DNA of 64,000 nt from Pleurostoma richardsiae (Eukaryota > Ascomycota > Sordariomycetes > Calosphaeriales > Pleurostomataceae), in the NCBI GenBank assembly GCA_030052745.1, contig JANBVO010000014.1, positions 682,001 to 746,000 of the forward strand, given 5' to 3'. The first letter of the stretch is position 1, and the number at the start of each line of letters is the position of its first letter. The notes under the pieces are model-generated. The model was not told where the DNA came from. It ran no database searches and saw only the letters and a program-made list of their open reading frames with translations. A program made the translations under genes and the position numbers. Shown here piece by piece: positions 22,029-34,400 of this stretch.

Positions 22029-23178
22029 ATGGCGATCAACGCCCGAGGCAACTTCTGGGCGCTCAAGCCCGATGACGGTCGGGACAGAACCCACATCCCG
22101 CCGCAGGCTCTTTGGATTTTCTTCCTGCGAATCGCTCAGCTGGTCCGTAGCTCTCTCACTGCATGCTTGGGTGAACTGCCCTGCTAATGCTCTTTCTAGG
22201 CTCTCGCTATTATCGTTGTGGGCTTGACAGGTTATGCCGCCGACACTTTCGACAACACAGTAGGTGACCCCGGACTTCGCACTCCGTGAGTGGTGATGGA
22301 GGAAAGACAATTAATAACACGTCTCGGTCGCTCAGTTCAACAGCCTCGGTAGGCGACAAATCTTGCTCTTCGTCCTGAAAATCCACGGTTGACCACTTTC
22401 CACAGGCTACAGCTTCTTCGTCTTTGCCTGGACCGTCGTCTACCTCGCCTGGCTACTGATCAGCATCTTCTTCTTCCCCATCGCCTACCACCCCTGGGCC
22501 CATCTGTGCGCAATCCCCTTGTGCCCCTTCGCCTATAGCCACAGAGCACCCATAGGAGCTAACACGTAAAACAGCGCCGTCGACATTGTCACCGGCATCT
22601 TTTGGCTCGCCTGCTGGGCCGACCTGGCTCACGACGCCTCCAATCTCGACAACGCCGAGGACTATTACGACAACTACGTGCCCTACAGCTACCGCGGCTC
22701 CGGCTACGGCCGAATCAAACGCGCCATCAACTGCGTCAAGGCGGCCGCAGCAATCGGGGCGCTGGAGTGGGTGCTTTTCGTCATCTCGACCATCTTCCTC
22801 GGTAAGTCTTGTCTCTCCACACTCCTCTGTCCCTCCCTTCGTTCGCGGCAGAGTTGTGAAAATTGACGACTGCATTCAGTGCTAGCGATTCTTGGGCACC
22901 GCAGAAGCCAGACTTCGGTTCCGGCGGCGGAATCGAAGCCGGTCCAGATGGCGCCGGTCGGGGGAGGACCACCGCCTCAGCAGCAGACGTACCCGGAGAA
23001 CCAGCAGGGCTACTATGCGCCGCAGAATGGGTACGGGCAGCAGCAGCAGCCGGGCCAGGCGCCGTATCAGCAGCAGCCGTATCCGAACCAGGAGCAGCCC
23101 GCCCCGCAGCAGCAGCAGCAACAACAGCCGCCATACCAGCAACAGGCTCATCCGGTCGCTCCTTATCCCGAAACGTAG
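22029..23178 (+). CDS. MARVEL-domain four-TM membrane protein with Gln/Pro-rich tail
   Basis: Six exons join in frame: 22029-22142, 22200-22259, 22336-22348 (a 13-nt micro-exon), 22406-22505, 22575-22801 and 22880-23178, giving 270 residues. The product starts MAINARGNFWALKPDDGRD and has four hydrophobic segments: ALWIFFLRIAQLALAIIVVG, FFVFAWTVVYLAWLLISIFF, AVDIVTGIFWLACWAD, and AIGALEWVLFVISTIFLVLA. This is the fungal MARVEL layout for proteins of membrane apposition and trafficking. The cytosolic tail is rich in Gln, Pro and Tyr (QQQQPGQAPYQQQPYP). The micro-exon is the weakest join; all others restore family-like sequence. Confidence 0.82.
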
Positions 23179-23468
23179 CGGGAGTCCCCGAGACAGCGGG
23201 TCGCCAAGTTGGAGAATCGCGGAGTGACTGAGGATAGGAGGCGACACATTCCTTTCGATTGGGTGACGGCGACCGGTGGATGTCTTTGCCACGTTCCTTG
23301 TGATACCCTTCTGGCTTCTTTCGTCGCGATGTTGAATCAGTTCGTATTTCTATCTCATTGGCTTATCCAGGGGGGTATTGTTTCTATCTCCATAACGGTC
23401 CGGTCCTGAACTCCAGGTTGATGACCCCTTGAAAGCCTAATAATAACACTAATTCCCGTCCCACCCGG
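23179..23468. other. Convergent 3' flanks, no gene seen
   Basis: Short region between the stop of the MARVEL gene (+) and the stop of the MFS permease (-). Confidence 0.5.
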
Positions 23469-25238
23469 TTACAGGACGTATCTGAAGTAGGGGTTCTCTT
23501 TGTCCGTGAGATCTTGGAAAGCTAGCTTAGCCCGCTCGCCCTCGTCTTGCTCCACCGCGTCCCTCTGTTTGTTGGCCCTCCAGAGCACCACGTACAGCGC
23601 CACTGACGACACGATGGTAATACAGTAACTGCATCTAGGTTAGCAGAGGATCCCTATATCCCTAGCAGCCCTGCGCCCTGGGAAGGCTCACCAGATGATC
23701 AACCCGGTCCACAGCTCTGGGTAGTGGTCCTTCTTTGTCTGGCTCTTAATAAGCTGCGGCCCCACGATGTTGCCCACGCAGTACGCCACGAATATGGTGG
23801 CGGCCATGAAGCTCTTCTTGGTGTGCCCCGCGACATTGGACATGCCCAGGGTGATGACTAGACTCACGACCGCGCCGAAGGTGCCGATGATGCTGTACCC
23901 GGCGACAGGCGCCGCGGCATGGTGCGTCCACTCACTCTTCCAGATCAGAGCGCAGCCGGCGATTACCGGCAGGCAGCAGATGATGAGCAGGATGATGCGG
24001 GCGTTGGGCAGGCGCCCTCCAAGGTAGCCGGTCAGGAGAATGGAGATCAGGCAGAGACCGCCGAGCGGGAACTGGAAGAGGATGGAGTCGAGGGTGCTCC
24101 ACCCGAAGGTTGAGACAATCAACGGCCCGAAGCCGGACACGGCGCCGTTGACCGTGTAACTAACCCTCATACATTAGCGCCCGAGATGTGCCAGGAGACA
24201 ACAATGCATCCTTCTGGGATACTCACGCTGATGCCATCATCAGGAAGATGAGCCAGATCTTCAGATCCAACAGCCCCTCCCTCAGCTGGCTCCACTTGAA
24301 CTTGGTGCACCGCACGCCCGTCTGCCCATGCCTCAGCCTCTCCACTGCGGCGAACCGCTCCTCTGGCGTGAGGAACCACGCGCTAACCGGCGAGCTGGGG
24401 ATGGCGAAGCAGAAGCACCCAAAGAGGAACGTCAAGGAGCCCGCTAGCAGGTAGATGTACTGCCAGCGCTGCAGGCCCCCGCCGGTGACCTGCGCGAACC
24501 CGTAGTTGAGGGCGCCGCCGATGATGGTCCACCATCCCGTGCTGCTGAACCACCAGCTCTGGCGGAGGCTCTGCTCGGCCTGGGTGTAGTACCCGGACAC
24601 GATGCACATGAACGCGGTGGGGATGACGCTCTCGACGAAGCCGAGGCAGAAGCGCTGCGCGTAGAGGCCCCCGTGCGAGGTGACGGCCGCGGTCAGCATG
24701 CACACGAGCGCCCACAGGCAGACGAGGACGCCGAGGGTGCGGCCCACCGGGAAGACTTGCAGGAGGTAGCTCATCGGATAGAGCCCGCCCAGCATCCCGA
24801 AGTAGAAGAGGGACGTCGCCCAGGACAGCCGCGAGGTGTCGGTGGTCGGCGGCGTCGTGGACGTGTCGGTCACGCTGAGTGAGAGGTCCTTGGTCATCCC
24901 GAAGAGGACGGCCGAGCCGAGAATTGCCTGGTCGCCGTGAGTGAGATGATCGACGAGTCGAGGGTGCGAGGAAGGGCAGCTCAGTCAGCGCGCACCTTGT
25001 CATAGTAGACCAGCCCGTAGCCGATCGTCATTGCCGGTATGAGGAACAGGTCGATCTTGCGCACAGCGCGCGCGGTGACAACGGGGTCAATGGCATGCTG
25101 CTCCTCTCCGACCATCGCGATGGCGACGTCCTGGCCGGCGGCGGCGGCCAAATGCGGTGCGGGGTCGGCATCGGCGCCGGCCTGCCCCTGTCTCGGCCCC
25201 GCGGGGTCTGCCGGGGAATGTTTCTCGTCCTGCGCCAT
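23469..25238 (-). CDS. MFS permease, Dal5/allantoate-type anion:cation symporter
   Basis: Four exons on the minus strand join in frame: 25238-24996, 24927-24227, 24159-23692 and 23628-23469, giving 523 residues. Joins restore IDLFLIPAMTIGYGLVYYDK with AILGSAVLFGM, then MMASAYTVNGAVSGFGPLIV, then LWTGLIIWCYCITIVSSVAL. The order KIDLFLIP...YYDK, FYFGMLGGLYPMSYLLQVFP and GFVESVIPTAFMCIVSGYYT is typical of the ACS/Dal5 family of plasma-membrane importers of organic anions, ureides or vitamins. About 12 TM segments are expected. A 60-residue hydrophilic, Ala/Pro-rich N-terminus precedes the first helix. The substrate cannot be predicted. Confidence 0.92.
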
Positions 25239-26382
25239 GGCGCGGTGGTATCGATGGTCACAGGAGTAACAGAGGGGTTTAGGGCAAGAGGGGAATAGCT
25301 GTCACTTAGGGAAGCAAGTGACGATCGGCTTGGAGCTCTTGTCGCTCTTCTTATTACTCAACAATAGTCCCTCATCGACCTGAAAATTTCGCGCTCTAGC
25401 CCCTTCGCGTCATGGCGGGAGCTTGCACCGGAGCGCTCTGTATGGCCCGGTCAGGCGATCGAAGGTGGTGTGCCAGCGGTCCACAGGCGCCGGAGGAGTT
25501 AGCAGGCATTCACTAAGCTCACTGTGGTCTGGTTCGGCTTGCACCCCCGGTTATGTGGGCTTCCAGGCTGTCATGACGGGCCGAGTCAACCACTTGGGTG
25601 TGCGGCCATGCGCTATTTCGGTGGCCTGATCGCCGGCTGCCGGTCTAGCTGCTAGGCAAATTCAACGACATCGGCCAGCGGCCAAGACAAACCAAGAAGA
25701 GGCTTGCTGACCATTGATAGACCACGCCAGCCCGCCTAGAGGTTGACTGAATTGGTGGCTGGCCGAGTCCTATCTCCCCAATTGAGCTGATGGCAGTCGT
25801 CGAAGGTCCTCCGATGCCTGCTCGAGAAAGTTGTCTCTGGAGATTCCGACCTCCTTTTAGAGGGCAAGAAACCTCAGTTGCAAGACAACCTTTCGTAGCG
25901 CTTCCTCGTGTCACTCTTGGGAGCCTTTCGCTTCTCCTTACAATGCTTTGAATAGCCGTGCTGGCTGCTGGTGCCATGAATGGCAAATAGTCAGTACAGA
26001 CCCCTTAGTGACTCACAGAGATATACGTCTGCTCGCGCATCCATTGTCCCTCCATTCAGGGACAGCTCTTGCGTCGGGTTTGTTCACAATGCCAGAGGAT
26101 AACATTGGACTTGATCTGTTACGCAGAAGTTAATTTTCCGAACTCACTGGATGGATGTGGTGGAGGGGTTTTCGTCTCAGCACCCTACTATAGGGGCTAG
26201 GAGGGACCGGAGTTCTGGACCTGTACGTTGATGGCACGTACGGCAGCCTACCTAACTACGACCATCATCTAGGACAAACGTCTTTGCGTAGGTTCCACTA
26301 CGATTTGTACAACGATCTTACTACGTTTAGGAAGAATGATGATGGTCCACACAAAACGTAGTAGGAGCGCTGTAGCATATTC
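25239..26382. other. Intergenic, 1.1 kb, no gene seen
   Basis: Upstream of the MFS permease and downstream of the SDR gene. An ORF at 25,645-25,986 (-) shows no family-like sequence. A 10-bp inverted repeat, TACTACGTTT at 26,319-26,328 with its complement at 26,354-26,363, could fold as a hairpin near the SDR 3' end. Confidence 0.45.
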
Positions 26383-27510
26383 TCAAGAATCATCCTGCAA
26401 GCCCACGAGCCCCAAACTTCTGGCCCATAATTTCTCCTCCGCTGCCGCATTGAAGGCGTTTTCACCGTATCCGGGGGCCGAAAAGCCGCCGACCGTACAC
26501 AACTCAGTCTCACCGCAATGTTCCAGATATTCTCCCCCCTTCCCGACTAACTCACAGGCCACGGCAGCCCACGTCGGTGTAGCGGCCCCCTGCTCCGCAG
26601 TCTTACGCAGATGGTCTACCCCAGACTTGGCCATCATAGAGACAATCTCTGGGGCAAGCTGACGAGTCAAGTGAGTGGCTGCTATGCCCGGATCAACACT
26701 GAATGCGTGTACGCCACGGGACCCGTATCGCCTCTCGACCTCATTGGCAAAGTGCACAGTCGCGAGTTTCGATCCAGCGTAGGCAGAAGGCGCGTCGTAG
26801 TTGCGAGTTTTGAACCCGAGGTCGTCGAGATCGTAGGATCCAAGGCGATGAGCGACGGACGCCACGTTGACAACGCGCACCTCGGAGTCTCTTGCCGACG
26901 CCAGAAGAGCTGGTTTTAGCAGCTGAAAAAGCAAGAAGTGACCTGTGATATTGTTTGTGAGACGGGACGTGACGATAGGTTTGACAGTTCTCCGCTGTGC
27001 TACTCACCGAGATAGTTCACCGCGAAATGAGTCTCCACGCCTTCTTGGGTTACTTGTAAAGGACATCCTAAGATCCCTAGAGTAGATTATTTAGGCTCCC
27101 ATATCACCATCTTAGAGTAGAAACTGACCAGCGTTATTGATAAGCAGATGTAGATGCTGTGACTTTTGTAGAATCCTCTGGGCGGCATTACGAACGCTGT
27201 CGAGAGATGCGAGATCAAGCTGAATGACCTCTACCTTACCCGGACGCCCATCTGCCAGGATACTCTCGGCAGCCTCGAGGCCTTTGTTCGTATCGCGAAC
27301 GGTGATGTAAACGTCCGCTCCTGTAGCGTGGAGGGCTCTCGCTATCTCGGTGCCGATGCTTCCCGGAGAGCAGCCGGTCACTAAAGCAACCCGATCCCGC
27401 CATTTGTCGACAAGATGCTGGTCCTCCACAATCTGAATAGCAGTGGGACGGCTATCTCCAGGGCCAGTGGGATTCTGATGGTTGTCGGCATAGGGCTGAA
27501 GTAAGACCAT
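26383..27510 (-). CDS. Short-chain dehydrogenase/reductase, retinol-dehydrogenase-like
   Basis: Three exons on the minus strand join in frame: 27510-27129, 27076-27008 and 26942-26383, giving 336 residues. The glycine loop VTGCSPGSIGTEIARAL near residue 43 is a slightly expanded TGxxxGIG. LLINNAG is the NNAG motif, VVNVASVAHRLG supplies the catalytic Ser, and AYAGSKLATVHFANE gives YxxxK. The second exon restores ILGCPLQVTQEGVETHFAVN, continuing into YLGHFLLFQLLKPALLASA. This is a classical NAD(P)-dependent SDR with all active-site residues. It is divergent from a medium-chain dehydrogenase 0.8 kb away, suggesting co-expression of two redox enzymes. The substrate is unknown. Confidence 0.9.
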
Positions 27511-28298
27511 TGTTGTTCGTGGGATTCTGTGTCCTCAGAAATGCCAGGAGCAAGCTTCGACCTCCATATATCAATCAAAGCTATAAACAGATGGGTGGAA
27601 TGTTAAAAATGTCGAATGCCAACTGTCACAGAACAATATTTATGGTCGCGATCTTCGAACACTTTTGTTCGTCCATACCTTCAAGAGCCATATCGGCACC
27701 GTACCACTTTGGTAGAGTCCCGGCAGTTAGAGCCACACAAAATATTCTTTCAGCAATGACCGTAGCTTGCAGATTATCACGAGCTTTGTTCAGAAGTATC
27801 CGGAAATGTCGATCTACTTCAACTACTACTGGGTGACAGCACAGAGTGTCCTTGTACTCAGGACTTGTAACGTGATGAGGGAATACTTTAGCGGATTCCG
27901 GAACACTTGGGACCCCGACATCTACGTCCTGCACGAGGCTGGGGATAGATGCTAACTCCGTTATATCGAGGAGGGTTGCTCCCCGAAACGGAGACTTTAA
28001 AACTTGCCTGGGAATCGAGTTCACCTAGCTTCGGGGACTTAAAGCTTGACAAGGCCTCTGTTCTGTCCGCACGTCCCACAATCTCCGTATGCCCTCATAT
28101 ATCTGCCGGCGTGAAGTTCTGCCGGCCGTAACCAGTCGGAGACATTCCAAGGGTTTGTCACCACTACTACAACAGAAAGCTCACCACTGATTTAACGGCC
28201 TAGGAAGTTGATATTGATATTCATTGGTGCCTGCTTTCGCTTTAAATTCTAATAATTTCAAGAACAACTCATTGTCTTTCCCGGCATCACAGAACAGT
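27511..28298. promoter_or_regulatory. Divergent region between SDR and MDR genes
   Basis: About 790 bp separates the two start codons. It contains a minus-strand open frame, listed separately, that may or may not be real. No clear regulatory repeat was found. Confidence 0.35.
27626..28024 (-). CDS. Hypothetical protein or relic between SDR and MDR genes
   Basis: An open frame of 132 residues starting MNSIPRQVLKSPFRGATLLD. The middle part (FPHHVTSPEYKDTLCCHPVV, then VEVDRHFRILLNKARDNLQA and IAERIFCVALTAGTLPKWYG) has a protein-like composition. It sits wholly within the presumed divergent promoter and has no recognised domain. It could be a degraded remnant of a larger gene or a chance frame. 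Confidence 0.3.
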   Translation of the reverse strand: MNSIPRQVLKSPFRGATLLDITELASIPSLVQDVDVGVPSVPESAKVFPHHVTSPEYKDTLCCHPVVVEVDRHFRILLNKARDNLQATVIAERIFCVALTAGTLPKWYGADMALEGMDEQKCSKIATINIVL

Positions 28299-29481
28299 AT
28301 GGCCTCAATAATGCAAGAAGCACTCGTAACACCGGACATCCGAGTTGAGTTGCGGGAGGTACCAATCCCTAAGCCCAAGGCAGGGGAAGTCCTTGTGAAG
28401 GTCGCTGCATCTGGTACGCACACTGCGAAGCATGTAGTGGCTGCCCCTAACTGAGCGCTAGGTACAAATCCCAAGGATTGGAAGATGCCAATCTTCACTC
28501 AACAAACTCTGAACTCGGGAGATGATCTTGCAGGAATCGTCGAGGCGGTAGGAGACGGGGTGTATGAGTTCACCCCAGGGGACCGGGTGGCAGGGATGCA
28601 CCAGATCGGAGGAGGACATGGCTCGTTCGCTGAATACGCCATCACCCCTGCCTCGACAACATTCCATATCCCTGATCATGTCAGCTTCGAAGAGGTGAGT
28701 CTGCAGTACTATTTTGAACATCCCATAGAGACAGTCAGTGCTCATGGCTAATGGCAATATTTAGGCCGCCACAATTCCGATGACTGGTCTTGTAGCAGCC
28801 TTTGGCCTATATCACGTTCTTGGTCTTCCAGCGCCGTGGTCATCGGGAAGAATCCATAGGGGCCCTCTGGTTATCCACGGCGCGGGTACTGCGATAGGTG
28901 CCTTTGCTATCAAGCTTGCCAGAGCCGCAGACATCCATCCTATCATCGCAACTGCCGGCAACTCAAGGGATCTGATCCGTGGGCTGCTCGATCTGGACCA
29001 AGGCGATGCCTTTGTCGACTACAGGGAGCCACATGACAAGCTCGTGGCCGACATCCAGTCTGCCATCTCAAGGGCTGGCAGGGGACCGGCGTGGCATGGG
29101 CTCGATTGTGCTACGAACCAAGATGGGGCGCCTGAGTATACTGGGGTGCTGGAAGACGCTCTGGGTACCCAACCTGGATTGATAGAGACGATCGCGAGGA
29201 AGCCGTTTGTTGCCACGGTCCAAGCTGGGTCCAAATTTACGGGACATGTAGAAGGGGCCGACATCAATGTGATGCTGGCGCATATCGGCAGCAAGGACCA
29301 GCAGTGTCTTGCGTACACAGTGAGCCGGCTTTTCAGCTACGGTCTGGCTAGTGGGTGGTTGACAGGTCATCCAACAGAGGTCACAGAGGGAGGTTTGCGG
29401 GGAGTTGGAGAGGCCCTTAAGAGGCTCCAGGCCGGACAGGTGTTTGGGAAGAAGCTGATAATTATGGTAGAAAATAAATAA
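28299..29481 (+). CDS. Medium-chain dehydrogenase/enoyl-reductase-like (ToxD/LovC type)
   Basis: Three exons join in frame: 28299-28413, 28462-28694 and 28765-29481, giving 354 residues. Met at 28311 (MQEALVTPDIRVELREVPIP) is an alternative start. The joins restore KVAASGTNPKDWKMPIFTQ and HVSFEEAATIPMTGLVAAFG. The substrate-domain motif NPKDWK and the nucleotide loop LVIHGAGTAIGAFAIKLARA are as in zinc-independent quinone reductases and stand-alone enoyl reductases such as ToxD and LovC. No structural-zinc cysteine cluster is present. LovC-like members act in trans on polyketide synthases, but no synthase is in this window, so the role is open. Confidence 0.9.
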
Positions 29482-31471
29482 AAGAGGGGACCGACGACGA
29501 TCCGACGATAAAGCTTACGCAGACAAGGCTCGTAGAAAGTCAGGGTGTTTCGATTGTAATCTGCTTGTAAGGTAAAGTAGTATGTTGTAGACGATACGCT
29601 CCCTACTCCCTACGGGCGGTGAGGAGCAACTCCCAAAAGCGCGACGCTTTGACGGGAAGTGCATCGACTCCTTTTGTCTTGCAGAGACCGGGCGCGCAGA
29701 AGAGCGGCGCTCCTTTGCGGCGGTGTGCATTGGCACAGTACAGATGTGGAGTGGTAAAGGGTCAAGACAGTGAAGGGCTCAAGGTGCGTCTCTAACTTTA
29801 TCGCTAGCGGTGGCCTCTTGATAGCCGTTTGGTGACGATGCGCGTGTCTGATGGTGCATTGGTACTGCTGGTGACGCGCCCCGTTCGAGGCCGCCGTTTC
29901 CGATACAGTCATTGATGGAGCTGGACGGAGTACCGAGGCGGATAAGATACGTCTGAAAGGTATGGAGTACTTGGGCGCTTTCGCTCTCGTCAGCACCCCT
30001 GCATTGTTAGCTTGTTTGTACCCCTGAACCCGGACCTTCTTTTCTTGGACTTTCAGGACTTTGTGGCGCGTGGCAGCAGGCTCGACCGCTCCTTCCCTTC
30101 CACTGCCGGGCCGCACGCGCTTCCATCAGGGGCACCTGCTGCACTCCACCCTTCGTTCCTTCGTTCCTTCCCATGTTCCAGTTCCATCGTGACTCAAACA
30201 TGGATACTTGACGCCACCGGCAAATGGAAATACGCAAGTCAACACAGCTACCAACAGATATTCTAGCATTGAAGATATTATTCTCCAAAAGCTCGGCAGT
30301 CACCAAATAGAAAATCCTGTAGCTCTGGGCTCCCGTCTTGGGCTGGTTAGCGTGCCTCGGTTGCGCTAAGATACATAGGTACCATGTAAGGTGCCTACCT
30401 TAGGTAAGGAGCTTCACTTGGAGACACGTATTAAATTAGGTTTAGCGCGGCTTCTCCTTGTGGCTGCAGGAACGGATCGCAGCGAGATGCCGCATCGGCG
30501 CGGAAGAGATGGGAAAGGGGGAATAACAGACAAGACCGCGATGGGAAGGTAAGGTACGTACATAGGTACGTAGGTTGTACGACCTAGAGGTATGTAGGTA
30601 ACTTTTTATTGCGACAAGGACAGCAGGTGCAAAGGTCAGATGGTCTCGCTCGCTCTTGCGTCGATAACGACCCGGCATCGAGGATTTTTTTCTTTGGGTA
30701 GGGGCAATTGCTCATCTTGATACCGGCTTCGCTCCTTCCCTGCTGGCTGGCGCCGGCAGGTCGGGTGTGATTGTGACGGTCACTCAGTGGCACCCGAGAC
30801 TCCAGTGAGGTACAGTACCGCCTGGACCTGGTACTTATCAATCTGATCCCTGCTTGTATTGCGTCCTCTTTGCAACTGTACTCCGTGGAGATAAGGCCTG
30901 CCTGACCATAGTAGTATTACTGCACCGACTCCTTTTGACCTCTGCCATCATCGTTTGATTGTCCACTTTGGACCTCATCATCATGTCATTGACTAAGTCG
31001 CGGTCTCCTACTGTTCGTGCCTCAAATCATCCTTAGAGGGGAAAAGCGCGCGTTGGCGGACTCGCATGCCTGGCTAATGAGATCCCTGCATCATAACTAT
31101 CGGGTCCCTCCTTTTCCTGCAGCACTTTTTTTGGCGCCGGCCAACCAGCCAAGCAAGGAGAGACGCCTCGACACGCACACACAGACCCGGGCAACGGCAA
31201 CGGGAGAGCGGGAGCACACGTCGAAAGATTTACGCGCTCCAATTTCCCGCGGCACAAAGTCAACCAAGCCTTCACGCCGTTTTTGGCCGGTCCAGTTCAG
31301 TGTGGTGCCATTCACACTACGCAGTACCGAGACTGTAGCATTCCGTCCAGCTGGCCTTTGTTCCTTTCCCAGCTAGAAAGAGCCACGATAGGAACGATAG
31401 GGGCCATGCCATTGCAATTGGCCCAACTAAGGTAGTGCAGTCCCCCATCCACAGCAGCAGCATCCGCCGCC
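29482..31471. other. Long intergenic and 5' leader region of the Sec7 gene
   Basis: Two kilobases without a supportable gene. It includes short low-complexity stretches built on GTAGGTA/TACCTA near 30,370-30,420 and 30,550-30,600, and pyrimidine-rich sequence just before the Sec7 ATG. The open frames listed on either strand lack family-like content. Confidence 0.45.
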
Positions 31472-34400
31472 ATGCACTCGGCGGATTCGGCTCGGCGTGG
31501 CCAGAGACGCCGGCCTGAGCTTAATATCGACACCCACGCGCCCGCGCCTGCGCCCTCCATCCTCCGGAAGCCCTCTTCCAGAGACGTCCCCTCGACGCCC
31601 CCGAACCGCCGTCCCCCCGTCTCCTCCAGGGGCAAGGCAAGCCGGGCGCTTAAGGCCGCACACACCTCCAGGGACCCTCGAGACTTCGAGTCCTTCCTCG
31701 ACGGCATCACGCCTGTCGACATGTCCAACAAGGAGAACGATCGGCCCGATCCGGGCCCTGGCAACCAGCGAGACTCCCACGACCTCTCCCTCTCCCCTCG
31801 AAACGTCACACGCGACTCCCTCGTTGCCAATATGCTCCTCTCCCTCGATCAGTTCTCGATGGGCCAGATGTCTAGTGGATTCGACGATCCGGCGTACAAT
31901 GGTGGCGGCGCCGACATGGCGAGGACAACGACTGCCAACTCGCGAACCCGCTCCACGACCGGTCACGGATATTCCTACAGCTCCGACTTCGACGGCGGAG
32001 ATGATTCGAGCCGCTACTCCAACTCGCGCGGCCGGAGAAGCAATAGCAGCTCTGGGTTTCAGTCGAGCCTGGGCCGCATCAACAGCCTCCGCGAGTCCAG
32101 GAGCGCACTACACTCAAGAGGCGGCAAGGGAAGCAAAAGCAGCAGCACCAATAGCATCGATACCGGTGGTGGCTACGTGCAGGTCCTCAGCAGCCAGCGC
32201 TGGGCTTCAGGCTTCGGCGGTAGGTCGTCTAGCTTTGACTACGGCCACAGACAGTCGAACAGCGTCACCACCCAGCAGACGACGCAACAGCCGACGACGA
32301 CGCAGCAGAGTTCCCAGCCGTGGCACATCGAGTTTTCGAACACGTTCTTCAATAATGACGACTACGACGCGGCCCCAACGCCCACGGTCCCAGGTGGCCC
32401 CCGCCGCCTGCCTACGATGCCGTCAATGCCCTCCTTCCCGCGTCCCGAGCCAATGGCTGACGTGAAGTCACCTGGCCTCGAGCGCAAGCGTAGTACGAGG
32501 TCATCACGCAGTGCAACCGTCGGCCGGCAGGCCCAGGCCAAGTTCAACGCTGCTCGAGACCCTCCTCCACTGCCGACCCTCGCCCCCCTCGCGCCTCTCG
32601 AGTTGGACTCAGCTCCAGCGCCACACGTGGGTTATGAGAAGGCAAAGGAGACCGTGCACACAGGAGGTCCAAACTCTGCGTCACAGCCTAAAGAAAAGCA
32701 GGGTTTCTTTCGTAGGGTGTTCGGATCGTCGAAGAGCTCGCTCGCGGCTCTTCACTCGAGTTCTAGTCCCTCCTTCTCCCCATCGACTTCTGACGCGAAC
32801 AAGCATGTCGCCTCGCAGATGAAGTCTTCCAGCACGCCGCCCTCGCGCGAGTCTCATCACTCAACCCACGCTCTTCAGAAGAAACCCTCGAGTTTCTTCA
32901 GGAGGCGGAAGAAGTCGGTCGCCGACGCTGAACCGCCACCACTTCCTGCCTCAATTGTCTCCCCTACGGTGAATCCCGTCATCCAGAAGCCAGAGCTGAA
33001 GCCGCCCAAGCCACTGCCCGCGCAACCGAGCCCTGTCACTAGCTTGCGGAAAGCGATGAACCCCTACCTCAAGGGCAGTCCCGCAACTCCTAGCGGACTT
33101 CAGGCGGCGTCGAGTCCCGCGGATGACGATGTACGTCTATCACAGACGCCTGAAGAGGACGAAGAGGAGCGGGTGCAGCGAGATGTCAGGGGTTTCTCCC
33201 CAGACTATGAGCCAGATCCCAAAGCTACGATCCGCTCAGTGAAGCCGGAGTCGAGAGGGCGGGATATAACGAGCTCCGGCGACGATAGGCAGTCAAGCAT
33301 GGATACTCCCGGTCTCCAACAACCCGAGCAATCACACCACGGCTATGCACGCACCGCTTCCTTCCTGCACGACAATAGTGAGAGCGAGGAGAGTCCAAAG
33401 CGTGTGTTCAAGAGAAACTCTAGCGCCCAGCTAACAGACAAACGGGCCAAGTCACCCACCAGTCGGAGCCGCAGTCGAAGTTCACTGGGTCCCCAGAGGG
33501 CGGGGTCAACGATGGGTTCAGATCACCGGAGCGGCAGCAGAGAGGGAGCGCATGCAAAGAAGCATTCAGACACCCTCGCTGTCGAGAGCACGGACGACGA
33601 TACTCACAGACCGACGAGCTTAACCTTACCCATCGAAGGCGTTGTCTCACGGGCTGGCTCCAAGTCGACGCGCAAGTCGAAGTCCGCCGCAAGCCTCCCC
33701 AGTGTCAAGATTGAGTCATCCGAACCTAGTCCTGGCGTGGAAAAGTCAGACAACCCGATGGATGAACCTGACCCGTTCATTGTTGGAGATCCAACAGAAG
33801 ATGATAGGCAGAAGGCGCAGAAAATATTTGACGGCAGTGAGGAGTTCATCCAGAAGGACAAGGCGGCTTCTTGGATGGGAGAGGAAGGACCTGTGCGCCA
33901 GCGGACACTGAGAGCTTACATGGAGCTATACGACTTCAAGGACAAGAGCATACTGATGGCCCTACGCGATATCTGCTCAAGATTGGTCTTGAGAGCAGAG
34001 ACACAGCAGGTCGACCGCATCTTGGTGGCGTTCTCGAAGCGATGGTGCGATTGCAATCCGAATCATGGCTTCAAGGCTCAGGATATCATCCATACCATCT
34101 GCTATTCCATCATGCTCCTCAACACCGATCTCCATCTCGCGGATATTGAGTCCAAGATGACCAGAAGCCAGTTTATCAAGAATACGATGACGACTATCCG
34201 GCAAGCCTTATCCGAATACGCACCGGATGCCTTTGAGAGGCCCAGCGTGCTGCCGGGAAAGAATAATACGCTTGGCGCCGAAGACGCTGAGGGGCGCATG
34301 TCTGCTGATCGAGATAGGACGGCGAGTTTCAGAACTTCCTTCAAGCCACTTCCCAGGTCGGGTTCATCCCTTGGACACCACGAGGACGTTGATGAGTGTG

